Assembly: GCF_004302915.1 (NCBI RefSeq)
Contig: NZ_QQBI01000001.1
Span: 315,216 to 379,215 of the forward strand
Direction of reading: 5' to 3'
Source: Komagataeibacter xylinus
GTDB lineage: Bacteria > Pseudomonadota > Alphaproteobacteria > Acetobacterales > Acetobacteraceae
Length of the DNA: 64,000 bases
Shown one piece after another: positions 42,043 to 51,415 of the stretch. Position 1 is the first letter of the stretch. The number at the start of each line of letters is the position of its first letter. The notes below the pieces were generated by a model, which worked only from the letters and a program-made list of their open reading frames with translations, did not search any database and was not told the DNA's origin. A program made the position numbers and the translations under genes.

Positions 42043-44103
42043 ATGCCCGAACTGCTTATCGAACTTTTTTCCGAGGAAATCCCGGCCCGCATGCAGGCAC
42101 GCGCGGCTGCCGACCTCGAACGCCTCATGACCGAGGCGCTGAGCCCCCTCAAGCCACGCGCGGCTGTGGCCTATGCCAGCCCGCGCCGCATTGCGCTGTC
42201 GCTCACTGTCGACGCCACCGTGCCCGGCAGCACGGTCAATGAGCGTGGCCCGCGTGAAGGCGCGCCCGAAAAGGCGCTGGCAGGCTTTACGCGCAAGCAT
42301 GGCGTGACACAGGATGCGCTGGTGGCCGAGAACGGCTTCTGGGTGCTGCACCGCGAGATTGCGCCCGTTGATGCCGCAACCCGCATTGCCGATGTGCTGC
42401 CCGGCCTGCTGCGCCGCTTCCCGTGGCCCAAATCCATGCGCTGGGGCGTGGGCAGCGCCTTTACATGGGTGCGCCCGCTGCGCCGCATCGTGTGCCTGCT
42501 TGATGGCAGGGTGGTCGATTTTACCCTGGCGGAAGGCGAGGATAACGGCCACGGCCTGAAATCTGGCAACCTGACCGAGGGCCACCGCTTTACCGCCCCC
42601 GGTGCGTTTGCCGTCAGCAGCACCAAGGACTGGCTCGACGGCCTGCGCGCCCGTCAGGTCGAGCCTGATGCCGCCCGCCGCCGCACCACCATTGCCGAAG
42701 GGGTTGCCCGCCTTGCAGGCGAGGAAGGACTGAACGTGGTGGCCGATCCCGGCCTGATCGATGAAGTGGCGGGGCTGACCGAATGGCCGGTGCCCTTCCT
42801 TGGCCAGATCGATGATGAATTCATGACCCTGCCGCCCGAGGTGATGCAGGTTTCCATGCGGGTGAACCAGCGCTACTTCGCGCTGCGCAATTCCGATGGG
42901 TCGGCTGCGCCGCGCTTCGCCTTCGTGGCCAACCTGCTGCCCGGCGATGGCGGGGCGCTGACCATTGCAGGCAACGAGCGCGTGCTGCGCGCCCGCTTTG
43001 CCGATGCCCGCCATTTCTGGGATCTCGACCGCGCCACCACGCTGGCAAGCCGCGTGCCCGCACTCGACCGCATCGTGTTCCATGCAAGCCTTGGCAGCCA
43101 GGGCGAGCGCGTGCAGCGCATCGTGCGGCTGGCGGGCATCCTTGCGGGCATGACCGGGGCCGATCAGGCACAGGCCGAACGCGCGGCCCTTTTGTGCAAG
43201 GCGGACCTCACCACCGGCATGGTCGGCGAGTTCCCCGAGCTTCAGGGCATCATGGGGGCCTATTACGCCCGCCACGATGGCGAACCCGCTGCGGTGGCCG
43301 ATGCCATTGGCGCGCATTACATGCCACGCGGGCCGCTGGACGCAGTGCCCGCCGCCCCGGTCTCGGTGGCGGTGGCGCTGGCCGACAAGATCGACATGCT
43401 GGTGGCCTTCTTCGCGGTGGGTGAAAAACCGGGCGGCTCGGGCGACCCGTATGCCCTGCGCCGGGCGGCCCTTGGCGTGATCCGCATCATCCGTGAAAAC
43501 GGGCTGCGGCTGGATCTGGCAAAAGTGTTCTGGGAGGCAGCACAGGGCCTGCCCGAGGCCCTGCGCCTTGCGCCCGATCTGGACGTGCTGCCCGAATTCG
43601 TGGCCGACCGCCTACGCGTGCAGCTGCGTGGCGAAGGCGCGCGGCATGACATTCTGGCCGCCGTATCGGTGGGCAATACCGATACCGACATCGTGCGCCT
43701 GCTGGCCCGCGCCCGGGCCATTGCCGACATGCTGGAGACTGATGACGGGCGCAACATGCTCGCCGCCACCAAGCGTGCCGCCAACATCCTGCGCATCGAG
43801 GACCGCAAGGACGGCCCGCATGAAGGCACGCCCAACCCCGCACTGTATGCCCAGCCAGAGGAAAAGGCGCTGGCCGACCAGCTTGGCAGCACCATCCCTG
43901 CCGTCGAGCAGGCGACCGCTCAGGAACGCTACGCCGATGCCATGCGTGATGTCGCGGCCCTGCGCCCGGCGCTGGACCAGTTCTTTGACAAGGTGACGGT
44001 CAATGACAACGACCCCGCCATCCGCGCCAACCGCCTGCGCCTGCTGTCGGAGCTATGCCGCATGACGGTGCTGATTGCCGATTTCAGCCAGATCGAAGGC
44101 TAG
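42043..44103 (+). CDS. glyS: Glycyl-tRNA synthetase beta subunit
   Basis: 686 aa tRNA-binding subunit. It starts MPELLIELFSEEIPARMQ. Conserved blocks: RGPREGAPEKALAGF, FPWPKSMRWG, VEGAVFxxFxGxIDDEF-like FLGQIDDEFMTLPPEVMQVSMRVNQRYF, LGSQGERVQRI, GEFPELQGIMGAYYA, KPGGSGDPYALRRAALGVIRI, then a C-terminal helical domain. GAGGAATAAGAG precedes the ATG. Translationally adjacent to glyQ. Confidence 0.97.
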   Translation: MPELLIELFSEEIPARMQARAAADLERLMTEALSPLKPRAAVAYASPRRIALSLTVDATVPGSTVNERGPREGAPEKALAGFTRKHGVTQDALVAENGFWVLHREIAPVDAATRIADVLPGLLRRFPWPKSMRWGVGSAFTWVRPLRRIVCLLDGRVVDFTLAEGEDNGHGLKSGNLTEGHRFTAPGAFAVSSTKDWLDGLRARQVEPDAARRRTTIAEGVARLAGEEGLNVVADPGLIDEVAGLTEWPVPFLGQIDDEFMTLPPEVMQVSMRVNQRYFALRNSDGSAAPRFAFVANLLPGDGGALTIAGNERVLRARFADARHFWDLDRATTLASRVPALDRIVFHASLGSQGERVQRIVRLAGILAGMTGADQAQAERAALLCKADLTTGMVGEFPELQGIMGAYYARHDGEPAAVADAIGAHYMPRGPLDAVPAAPVSVAVALADKIDMLVAFFAVGEKPGGSGDPYALRRAALGVIRIIRENGLRLDLAKVFWEAAQGLPEALRLAPDLDVLPEFVADRLRVQLRGEGARHDILAAVSVGNTDTDIVRLLARARAIADMLETDDGRNMLAATKRAANILRIEDRKDGPHEGTPNPALYAQPEEKALADQLGSTIPAVEQATAQERYADAMRDVAALRPALDQFFDKVTVNDNDPAIRANRLRLLSELCRMTVLIADFSQIEG

Positions 44104-44117
44104 GAAGACTTAAAAAA

Positions 44118-44203
44118 ACAGACGTTTTTGGGTGCCGCCTTTTTTCAGAAAGGCGGCATTTTTTTTAGCTTTTTGAAAAAAGCTTCACCAAAAACTTCTG
44201 TCT
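44118..44203. repeat. Palindromic intergenic repeat, copy g (near-complete)
   Basis: One of the best copies: GACGTTTTTGGGTG, hairpin A GCCGCCTTTTTTCAGAAAGGCGGC, then ATTTTTTTT, hairpin B AGCTTTTTGAAAAAAGCT, and CACCAAAAACTTCTGTC. It lies 15 nt past the glyS stop and 10 nt before the convergent DUF3293 stop, so it can terminate both. Confidence 0.88.
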
Positions 44204-44213
44204 GCTTCCGGGT

Positions 44214-44606
44214 TCAGGCCAGGTACACCAGCCGCGTGGGCCGGTTGCCGTGCACCACCACCACGGCATTCTGCCGGAACCGCCGCGCCAGCCCCAACCC
44301 ACGCGCCAGTGGCACCCGCACGCCATAAAGTGGCTCGGACCACCTGCCCAGCCGCCCCTTCCCCAAGGCATGGGGCAGCCCGGACAGGGCGCAGGCCAGA
44401 TGCGCCATCATGCGCCGGTTCCAGCCATCGGGCCGCAACCGGCCACCGGGGTTGCACGCGCTGAGCAGCACGATATCGCCCGCGGGCGCACGCCCTAGCC
44501 AGCGCGGCCTGTGGCCAATGCGAATGACCGGCAGGCCAGCCACATGATAGGTGCTGAGCCGGTAGGAGCGATGAATGGCGGGCGTGGGCGGCACGATGCC
44601 CGCCAT
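44214..44606 (-). CDS. DUF3293 domain-containing protein
   Basis: 130 aa. Recognised by the family pattern LLSACNPGGRLRPDGWNRRMMAHLACAL in the middle and LGLARRFRQNAVVVVHGNRPTRLVYL at the C-terminus (compare the usual TAWNP..N....L and A..FGQNA.....). No signal peptide. The ATG overlaps the rodA stop by one base (TGATG), so it is the last cistron of the mre-mrd cell-shape operon. Function unknown; a role in envelope growth is only suggested by position. Its stop abuts repeat copy g. Confidence 0.75.
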   Translation of the reverse strand: MAGIVPPTPAIHRSYRLSTYHVAGLPVIRIGHRPRWLGRAPAGDIVLLSACNPGGRLRPDGWNRRMMAHLACALSGLPHALGKGRLGRWSEPLYGVRVPLARGLGLARRFRQNAVVVVHGNRPTRLVYLA

Positions 44607-45763
44607 CAGTCCTTTTCCCCCGGCGTGGTCTCGCCAAAGGTGGAGTTGCGATGCACCCATGCCGACATGAGCAGCCCGAAGCCGAACATGACCATGAGCA
44701 TGGCTGACCCACCATAGGAGATGAGCGGCAGCGGCACGCCACCCACCGGGATCGCCCCCATCACCATGGACAGGTTGACCGCGCAGTAAAGGAAGAAGTT
44801 CATGGAAATGCCAAGCCCGAGCAGCCGCCCGAACTGGTTGCGGCTGCGCATGGCGATCAGCATGCCGCCAAAGACCAGCAGCAGCAGCATGCCGATGACG
44901 GTAATGCCGCCCACATACCCCCATTCCTCCGCGATCATGGTGAAGATGAAGTCGGTCTGCTTTTCGGGCAGGAAGTTGAGCTGCCCCTGCGTGCCCCGCA
45001 GGTAGCCCTGCCCCCACATGCCGCCCGACCCCAGCGCGATCTTGGACTGGATGATGTTGTAGCCCGCACCCAGCGGATCACTTTCAGGGTGCAGGAAGGT
45101 GGTCACCCGCGCCTTCTGGTAGTCATGCAGGTGGCTGTAGGCGATCTTGGCCAGGAAGGGCATGGGCAGCACCAGCAGCGCGATCTGCCACAGCCGCATG
45201 CCCGCGCCAAAGAACATGCTCGCCCCCACAGTGCCGATAATGACGGCGGTGCCCAGGTTCGGCTCCTTGAGCACAAGGGCGACCGGCAGCAGCACCATGA
45301 GCGCGGGCGGCACCAGCATGAGCGGGTTGCCCATGCTGCGGTAACTGATCTTGTGAAACCACGAGGCCAGCATGAGCACCAGCGCGATCTTGGCCAGTTC
45401 CGAGGGCTGGACCTGCATGCCGCCCAGCATCAGCCACCGCTCCGCCCCCTTGCCCACATGCCCCATGCGCAGCACCGCAACGAGCAGGATGAGCGAGAAG
45501 ATGTAAAGCGGCCACGCCATGCGCACCAGAATGGCCGGGCTCATCAGCGCTATGCCCAGCATCATGACCAGGCCAAAGCAGAAGCGGATGGATTGCGGCC
45601 CGGCAAACGGCCGCGACGTGCCCCCGCCGGCCGAATACAACGCCCCGTAGCCAATCACTGCCAGCGCGCAGATCAGCAGCACATACAGCCAGTTGACCTG
45701 CCACAGCTTGGTCAGGATCTGGAAATTGGGTTCGGCGCGCAGCAGGCGCTTCTGGAATTTCAT
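44606..45763 (-). CDS. rodA: Peptidoglycan glycosyltransferase RodA
   Basis: 385 aa SEDS-family polymerase in the inner membrane, about ten segments. It works with PBP2 in the elongasome. Motifs: GGMQVQPSELAKIALVLMLA, LVLKEPNLGTAVII, GAGYNIIQSKIALGSGG, GQGYLRGTQGQLNFLPEKQTDFIFTMIAEEWG and the C-terminal PVGGVPLPLISYGGSA. The start ATG at 45763 has GGAG 9 nt upstream. It is 48 nt after mrdA. Confidence 0.95.
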   Translation of the reverse strand: MKFQKRLLRAEPNFQILTKLWQVNWLYVLLICALAVIGYGALYSAGGGTSRPFAGPQSIRFCFGLVMMLGIALMSPAILVRMAWPLYIFSLILLVAVLRMGHVGKGAERWLMLGGMQVQPSELAKIALVLMLASWFHKISYRSMGNPLMLVPPALMVLLPVALVLKEPNLGTAVIIGTVGASMFFGAGMRLWQIALLVLPMPFLAKIAYSHLHDYQKARVTTFLHPESDPLGAGYNIIQSKIALGSGGMWGQGYLRGTQGQLNFLPEKQTDFIFTMIAEEWGYVGGITVIGMLLLLVFGGMLIAMRSRNQFGRLLGLGISMNFFLYCAVNLSMVMGAIPVGGVPLPLISYGGSAMLMVMFGFGLLMSAWVHRNSTFGETTPGEKD

Positions 45764-45811
45764 TCCATTCTCCACAACAGGCGCGGGCATGGCGGGGGCA
45801 TCTGGCCCGTA

Positions 45812-47731
45812 TCAGTCCACCTCGGCCTGCGCCACTTCCTGGCCCGGCGGTTCGCGGTGGTTGACCGGGTCGCGGCGCAGGGTATCGGTCATGATATCAC
45901 GCGCAAGGGGGGCCGCGACATCGGCACCCGCATTGCCGTGCTCGATCACCACGGCCGTGGCGTAACGCGGCGCGTCATAGGGCGCGAAACAGATGAACAG
46001 CGCGTGGGGGCGGTATTCCCACGGCAGGTTGGCGGAGTTGAAGTGCCCGCTCTCGCGCATGGCGCGCGAAACACGCCGCACCTGCGCCGAGCCGGTCTTG
46101 CCCGCCATCTGCACGCCCGGAATGTCCAGCCGCGCCTTGGGGGCGGTGCCGCCCTCCTCATTCACCACGGCGAACATGCCGGCCCGTATGTCTTCAAAGA
46201 AGTGCTCGGGCATATCCATGCCCGGTGCGCGGCCAAGATCGGTCAGGTCCGCCATGCGCCCCGCCACCGAGCGGATCAGGTGCGGCTGCACGTTGCGCCC
46301 CGTGGCGATGCGCGAGACATAGGTGGCAAGCTGCAGCGGCGTCACCTGCACGAAACCCTGCCCGATGCCGCTGACAATGGTGTCGCCACCATTCCAGTGA
46401 TGCCCATGCGCGCGCCGCCACGTGGGCGTGGGGATCAGCCCCTGGCGCACATGCGGCAGTTCGATCTCGGGGAGTTTGGCGCCAAGGCCAAACAGTTCGG
46501 ATGTGGCGGCAATCGGGTCCATGCCGGTGCGGCGCGCGACTTCATAGAAGAATACGTCGCACGAATATTTCAGCCCTTGGCGCAGGTTGATCGTGCCATG
46601 GCCGTAGCGCGACCAGCAATGGAAGCGCGTGCCGCCCACATCGATATAGCCAGGGCAGGTAATCCGGTCGGAGGGGGAAAGCGTGCCTGCGCGGAGTGCT
46701 GCCATGGCCACGGCGGGCTTGAAGGTGGAACCGGGCGGGTACAGCCCCGACACCGCCTTGTTGATGAGCGGGGTCTGGCTGTTGTTGGTCCACTCGATCC
46801 ACTGCGTCTGGCTCACGCCGCTATCGAACAGCGAGGGGTCGAAAGAGGGGTTGCTGACCATGGCCAGCACCTCGCCATTGCGGCAGTCCATCACCACCGC
46901 GCTGGCCGACTGGTCGCCAATGCGGCCAAGCACCTGCTGCTGGAGGCCACTGTCGATGGTGAGCGCGATCTCGTCGCCCGCAAGGCCGGGGTCGCGGTCC
47001 AGCTCGGCCATGACGCGGCCCACCGCGTTGACCTCCATCTCCACCGAGCCCACCTGCCCGCGCAGGCTCAAATCCTGTGTCTGCTCGATGCCCGAGCGCC
47101 CCACGCGCATGCCCGGCAGGGCGAGTTCGGCATTGTGCACCACGTCCTTTTCCGCCGGGGGTGCCACATAGCCCACCACATGCGCCATGAGCGGGCCGAA
47201 GGGATAGACGCGCGTTGTGCCCACATCGATCAGCACGCCCGGCAGCGAGGGCATGTTGAGTTCCAGCCGCGCCATGTCATCCCATGACAGGAAATCACGC
47301 AGCATGATGGGGATGAACCGCCGCTTGTGGCGCAGTTCATGCTCGATGCGCACGCTGTCGCGCGGCTCGAGCGGCACGAGCTGGGCAAAACGCTCGAGCG
47401 TGCCGTTGATGTCGCTGGTTTCCTCGGCCAGCAGCAGGGCGCGCCAGTTGATGCGGTTGGCCGCGACCGAGATGCCGAACCGGTCGGTAATGCGCCCGCG
47501 CGGCGGGGCGAAGAAGCGTTTGCTCAGGCGGTTGTTTTCCGCAAGCTTCGCATAATGACTGCCGTTGAGAACCTGAAGCCCGTACAGACGTTCACCCAAT
47601 GCCCCGAGCACCGCGCCCTGGGCTGCCATGAGCAGCAGGGCGCGACGGGTAAAGACGCCACGGGAGGGATTCTTGCCCTCCTCCGGGCGCGACATGAGCC
47701 GGTTGCCGGATTTCTTCTTGCGTAACTTCAT
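45812..47731 (-). CDS. mrdA: Penicillin-binding protein 2 (MrdA)
   Basis: 639 aa class B transpeptidase. Short cytoplasmic basic N-terminus, one membrane anchor (LLLMAAQGAVLGALGERL), dimerisation domain with PPRGRITDRFG and SGIEQTQDLSLRG, then the transpeptidase domain: SxxK as GSTFK, the SxN-type triad as SCD (KYSCDVFF), KTG as AGKTGSAQV. It cross-links new lateral wall with RodA. It lies between mreD and rodA. Confidence 0.95.
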   Translation of the reverse strand: MKLRKKKSGNRLMSRPEEGKNPSRGVFTRRALLLMAAQGAVLGALGERLYGLQVLNGSHYAKLAENNRLSKRFFAPPRGRITDRFGISVAANRINWRALLLAEETSDINGTLERFAQLVPLEPRDSVRIEHELRHKRRFIPIMLRDFLSWDDMARLELNMPSLPGVLIDVGTTRVYPFGPLMAHVVGYVAPPAEKDVVHNAELALPGMRVGRSGIEQTQDLSLRGQVGSVEMEVNAVGRVMAELDRDPGLAGDEIALTIDSGLQQQVLGRIGDQSASAVVMDCRNGEVLAMVSNPSFDPSLFDSGVSQTQWIEWTNNSQTPLINKAVSGLYPPGSTFKPAVAMAALRAGTLSPSDRITCPGYIDVGGTRFHCWSRYGHGTINLRQGLKYSCDVFFYEVARRTGMDPIAATSELFGLGAKLPEIELPHVRQGLIPTPTWRRAHGHHWNGGDTIVSGIGQGFVQVTPLQLATYVSRIATGRNVQPHLIRSVAGRMADLTDLGRAPGMDMPEHFFEDIRAGMFAVVNEEGGTAPKARLDIPGVQMAGKTGSAQVRRVSRAMRESGHFNSANLPWEYRPHALFICFAPYDAPRYATAVVIEHGNAGADVAAPLARDIMTDTLRRDPVNHREPPGQEVAQAEVD

Positions 47732-47765
47732 TCACTCATCCGGCACGCAGGCCGTGGCACCGGCT

Positions 47766-48332
47766 TCAGGCGCGGTCCGCGTTATTGACGACAAAACGGT
47801 AGGTCCAGACAAATCCCGTATAGAGAACAGGAAAACTGCCAAAGGCCAGGACTGTCTCGAACACAAAGGGCAGGAACTCCACGATATGCAGCGCCAGCGC
47901 GCAGCACAGCACCCATTGTAGCGCCGTAACGCCCACCATCACCACGCCAAACACAAGCCACAGAATAAAAAAATTAACCCGTGCCAGTGTATAACGCCCG
48001 GACAGGGCCACGCCATGCACGATCAGCATCATGAGCAGCATCACCCCCGCCGGGCCAAAACTCAGGATATCGGCCCATATGCCCAGCACGAACACCGCCA
48101 GCGAGGGCATGAGCGCCGGCACGAACACCGACCACAGGAAAATGGTGGCCATGATGATGGCGGGCATGAGCTCGACCTGGCCGGGCAGGTTGAGCGGTGC
48201 CGAGAGCACCAGCGTGACAAAGAACACGAACAGGAACGGCACGCTGCTGCGCACGCCATGGTCGATACGGTAGCCCAGCCCCGAACGGGGGTGGATGCCG
48301 GGGCGGATCGGGGGGGGCGTGAAGGTTTTCAT
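47766..48332 (-). CDS. mreD: Rod shape-determining protein MreD
   Basis: 188 aa, five to six hydrophobic segments (e.g. FLFVFFVTLVLSAPLNLPG, MPAIIMATIFLWSVFVPALMPSLAVFVLGIWADIL). It overlaps mreC by 4 nt. Sequence conservation in this family is low; the call rests on topology, the GIWADILSFGPAG segment and operon position. Inner-membrane scaffold of the elongasome. Confidence 0.9.
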   Translation of the reverse strand: MKTFTPPPIRPGIHPRSGLGYRIDHGVRSSVPFLFVFFVTLVLSAPLNLPGQVELMPAIIMATIFLWSVFVPALMPSLAVFVLGIWADILSFGPAGVMLLMMLIVHGVALSGRYTLARVNFFILWLVFGVVMVGVTALQWVLCCALALHIVEFLPFVFETVLAFGSFPVLYTGFVWTYRFVVNNADRA

Positions 48333-49231
48333 CCGTGCAGGCCCTGATCGGGGTGCGCGGGCAGGGGCATGGCGCCGCCACCTGCGGGCAGGGGCACGCG
48401 ACCCGGCGCATCGGGTGGCACCACGCTATCTTCATAATCGAACACGCGCAGCATATCGACATGATCGAGGTCGGCAGCGGGCACCACCACCGGCTGGCCG
48501 GGGCGCAGGTAATGCACATGCCCCACCGGCAGGCCGGCGGGCAGGCTCTCGATCTCGCCGTTGGTCACGACACGCTCGCCCTCGATCGGCACATTGTCCT
48601 GCGGGTAGAAGATGATGCGCGGCAGGGCCGAATTGTCGCCCGCCATGATGGCCGCCGCATGGCTCGATTCCAGCGTAACCGGCAGGCGGCTTGACGAATC
48701 GGTAATCAGCAGCACCCGCGCCGAGCGCCGCCCCACCTCGGTCACGCGCCCCACAAGCCCCGCGCCATCAAGGGCGATGCCGCCCTTGCGCACCGCCGTA
48801 TCGGGGTTCAGCGCCAGCAGCACCGCGCGGGCGTACAGCCCGCTGGTGTCGCGCACCACCCGCCCGCTGACGAAGGTGGGCGCGTTATCGGGAATCCAGT
48901 GCAGGTTGGCCTTCAGCGTCGCGTTTTCATCGGCCAGCGCAGCCGCCACGTCATACCAGTGGCGCAGCGACACGTTCTCGGCGCGCAGGCGGATGTTCTC
49001 GGCCTCGAGGTTGCGGATATCCTGCAGGTTGCCCGATACCCAGCGCAGCTTCTCCTGCGGCCAGGCCACCAGCCCGTAGGCAGGGGCGAGCAGGTCGGCC
49101 GTATTCATGCGCAGTTTCTCGATAAGCCCGCGATCGGCCTTGCCAAGCAGGATCACGCCACAGGCCACGAGAATGAGGGCGGGCAGCACGAGCTTGCCCA
49201 ATGCCTGGCGGAACTGGATGGAGACAGGCAT
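48329..49231 (-). CDS. mreC: Rod shape-determining protein MreC
   Basis: 300 aa. One N-terminal membrane anchor (LVLPALILVACGVILLG), a periplasmic coiled coil (LEAENIRLRAENVSLRHWYDVAAALADENATLKANL) and a beta-rich domain (KGGIALDGAGLVGRVTEVGRRSARVLLITD). The C-terminus is Pro-rich. The ATG at 49231 has GGGGAG 8 nt upstream; a GTG one codon earlier is possible. It binds PBP2 and links it to MreB. Confidence 0.95.
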   Translation of the reverse strand: MPVSIQFRQALGKLVLPALILVACGVILLGKADRGLIEKLRMNTADLLAPAYGLVAWPQEKLRWVSGNLQDIRNLEAENIRLRAENVSLRHWYDVAAALADENATLKANLHWIPDNAPTFVSGRVVRDTSGLYARAVLLALNPDTAVRKGGIALDGAGLVGRVTEVGRRSARVLLITDSSSRLPVTLESSHAAAIMAGDNSALPRIIFYPQDNVPIEGERVVTNGEIESLPAGLPVGHVHYLRPGQPVVVPAADLDHVDMLRVFDYEDSVVPPDAPGRVPLPAGGGAMPLPAHPDQGLHG

Positions 49232-49368
49232 CACGCACGCTCCCCACGCGCGGCGCCCGCGCCATGCCGGTCGGATCGTTCATTCCTGCCTGGTCGCCGG
49301 ACCTGCATCGTCCTGCGTCTCCCCCCTCGGCACGCCGCCCTGCCTTGCGCCGTGGGCGGCGGCCGTCG

Positions 49369-50532
<1,164 letters not shown>

Positions 50533-50727
50533 TTACCGGCGCGCGCAGGCAGGGGCAAGAGGCGATAGGGTTTTAATTTATTAAAATCTTCACAGCCGGG
50601 GGGATTGTTACAAATTGCCCCTCTTTGGTCATGGCCAAACCACCATCACCGCTCCATCTATGATCCTGTACCAGGCGGAAAGCGGTCCATCGTGGCATCG
50701 CCCGCCATAAAAGCGGAAAAAAACTAC

Positions 50728-51303
50728 ATGAAGACTTCATCGCCCCGCATGACCATTCGCCCGGCCCTGCTGCTTGCGGCGACACTGTGCCTTGGCCTTG
50801 GCGCATGCGAGGACACGCGCGACCCCGGCCAGCGCGCCATTGGCGGCGGGCTGCTTGGCGCAGGCGGCGGCGCGCTGATCGGGGGGCTGGCGGGCGGCGG
50901 CCAGGGCGCCGCCATTGGCGCGCTGGCCGGGGCGGCGGGGGGCGCTGCCATCGGTGCCGCCACCACGCCGCGCAACCGCCCCCGTGGCGAGGCCCCTTCC
51001 ACCGTGTGCGCGGGCGGGCGGGTCCTGCCGCCGGGCTACGGGCCGCAGAGCTGCCCCGAGGCCGCGGGCCAGCGCGCGGGCTACGCAAACCAGCGCGGCT
51101 ACGCCACCCCCAGCTACCCCCAGCAGGGCGGGTATGGCCAAGGGGCGTATGGCCAGAGTGAATATGGTCAGGGCGGATACAACCAGGGCGGCTATGACCA
51201 GAGCGGCTATTACGGCCAGCAGCAGGGTGGCTATGCCCAGCCCTATGGCTACGGGCAGGAAAGCGGCTACCAGCAGGGCTATGAAGGCGAAGGCGGCTAC
51301 TGA
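50728..51303 (+). CDS. Glycine-zipper lipoprotein with YGQGGY repeats
   Basis: 191 aa. The lipoprotein signal ends LCLGLGAC (Cys about residue 27). A glycine-zipper two-helix segment follows (AIGGGLLGAGGGALIGGLAG, then GGQGAAIGALAGAAGGAAIGA), then a short basic Pro region. The C-terminal third consists of Tyr/Gly/Gln repeats (YGQGAYGQ, EYGQGGY, NQGGYDQSGYY). Probably outer-membrane associated. Function unknown; Gly-zipper lipoproteins of the SlyB/OsmB kind affect envelope stability. The tyrosine repeats are unusual and look disordered or adhesive. Confidence 0.78.
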   Translation: MKTSSPRMTIRPALLLAATLCLGLGACEDTRDPGQRAIGGGLLGAGGGALIGGLAGGGQGAAIGALAGAAGGAAIGAATTPRNRPRGEAPSTVCAGGRVLPPGYGPQSCPEAAGQRAGYANQRGYATPSYPQQGGYGQGAYGQSEYGQGGYNQGGYDQSGYYGQQQGGYAQPYGYGQESGYQQGYEGEGGY

Positions 51304-51316
51304 ACCCCGGGTACGA

Positions 51317-51352
51317 CACCGCCCCGCCGTGACAGGACACGGCGGGGCGGTG
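51317..51352. terminator. Fifteen-bp perfect hairpin at a convergent gene end
   Basis: CACCGCCCCGCCGTG and its exact complement around the loop ACAGGA, 13 nt past the lipoprotein stop. No T-run follows, so termination efficiency is uncertain. Confidence 0.65.
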
Positions 51353-51361
51353 TGACGACAT

Positions 51362-51408
51362 CTGGCACGCTGCCTTTATTTAACGAAGGCAGCGTTTTAC
51401 GAAGCGTT
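51362..51408. repeat. Palindromic intergenic repeat, copy j (diverged, partial)
   Basis: GGCACGCTGCCTTTATTTAACGAAGGCAGCGTTTTACGAAGC-type copy: hairpin A is kept (GCTGCCTT/AAGGCAGC) with the spacer GTTTTACGAAGCG, but hairpin B and the right end are missing. It ends 7 nt before the leuA stop. Membership is less certain than for the other copies. Confidence 0.5.
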
Positions 51409-51415
51409 CTGCCAC

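Noticed and set aside
45089..47287. 732-codon plus-strand frame across rodA and mrdA
   Set aside because: His/Arg/Gln-rich antisense shadow of two well-supported genes.
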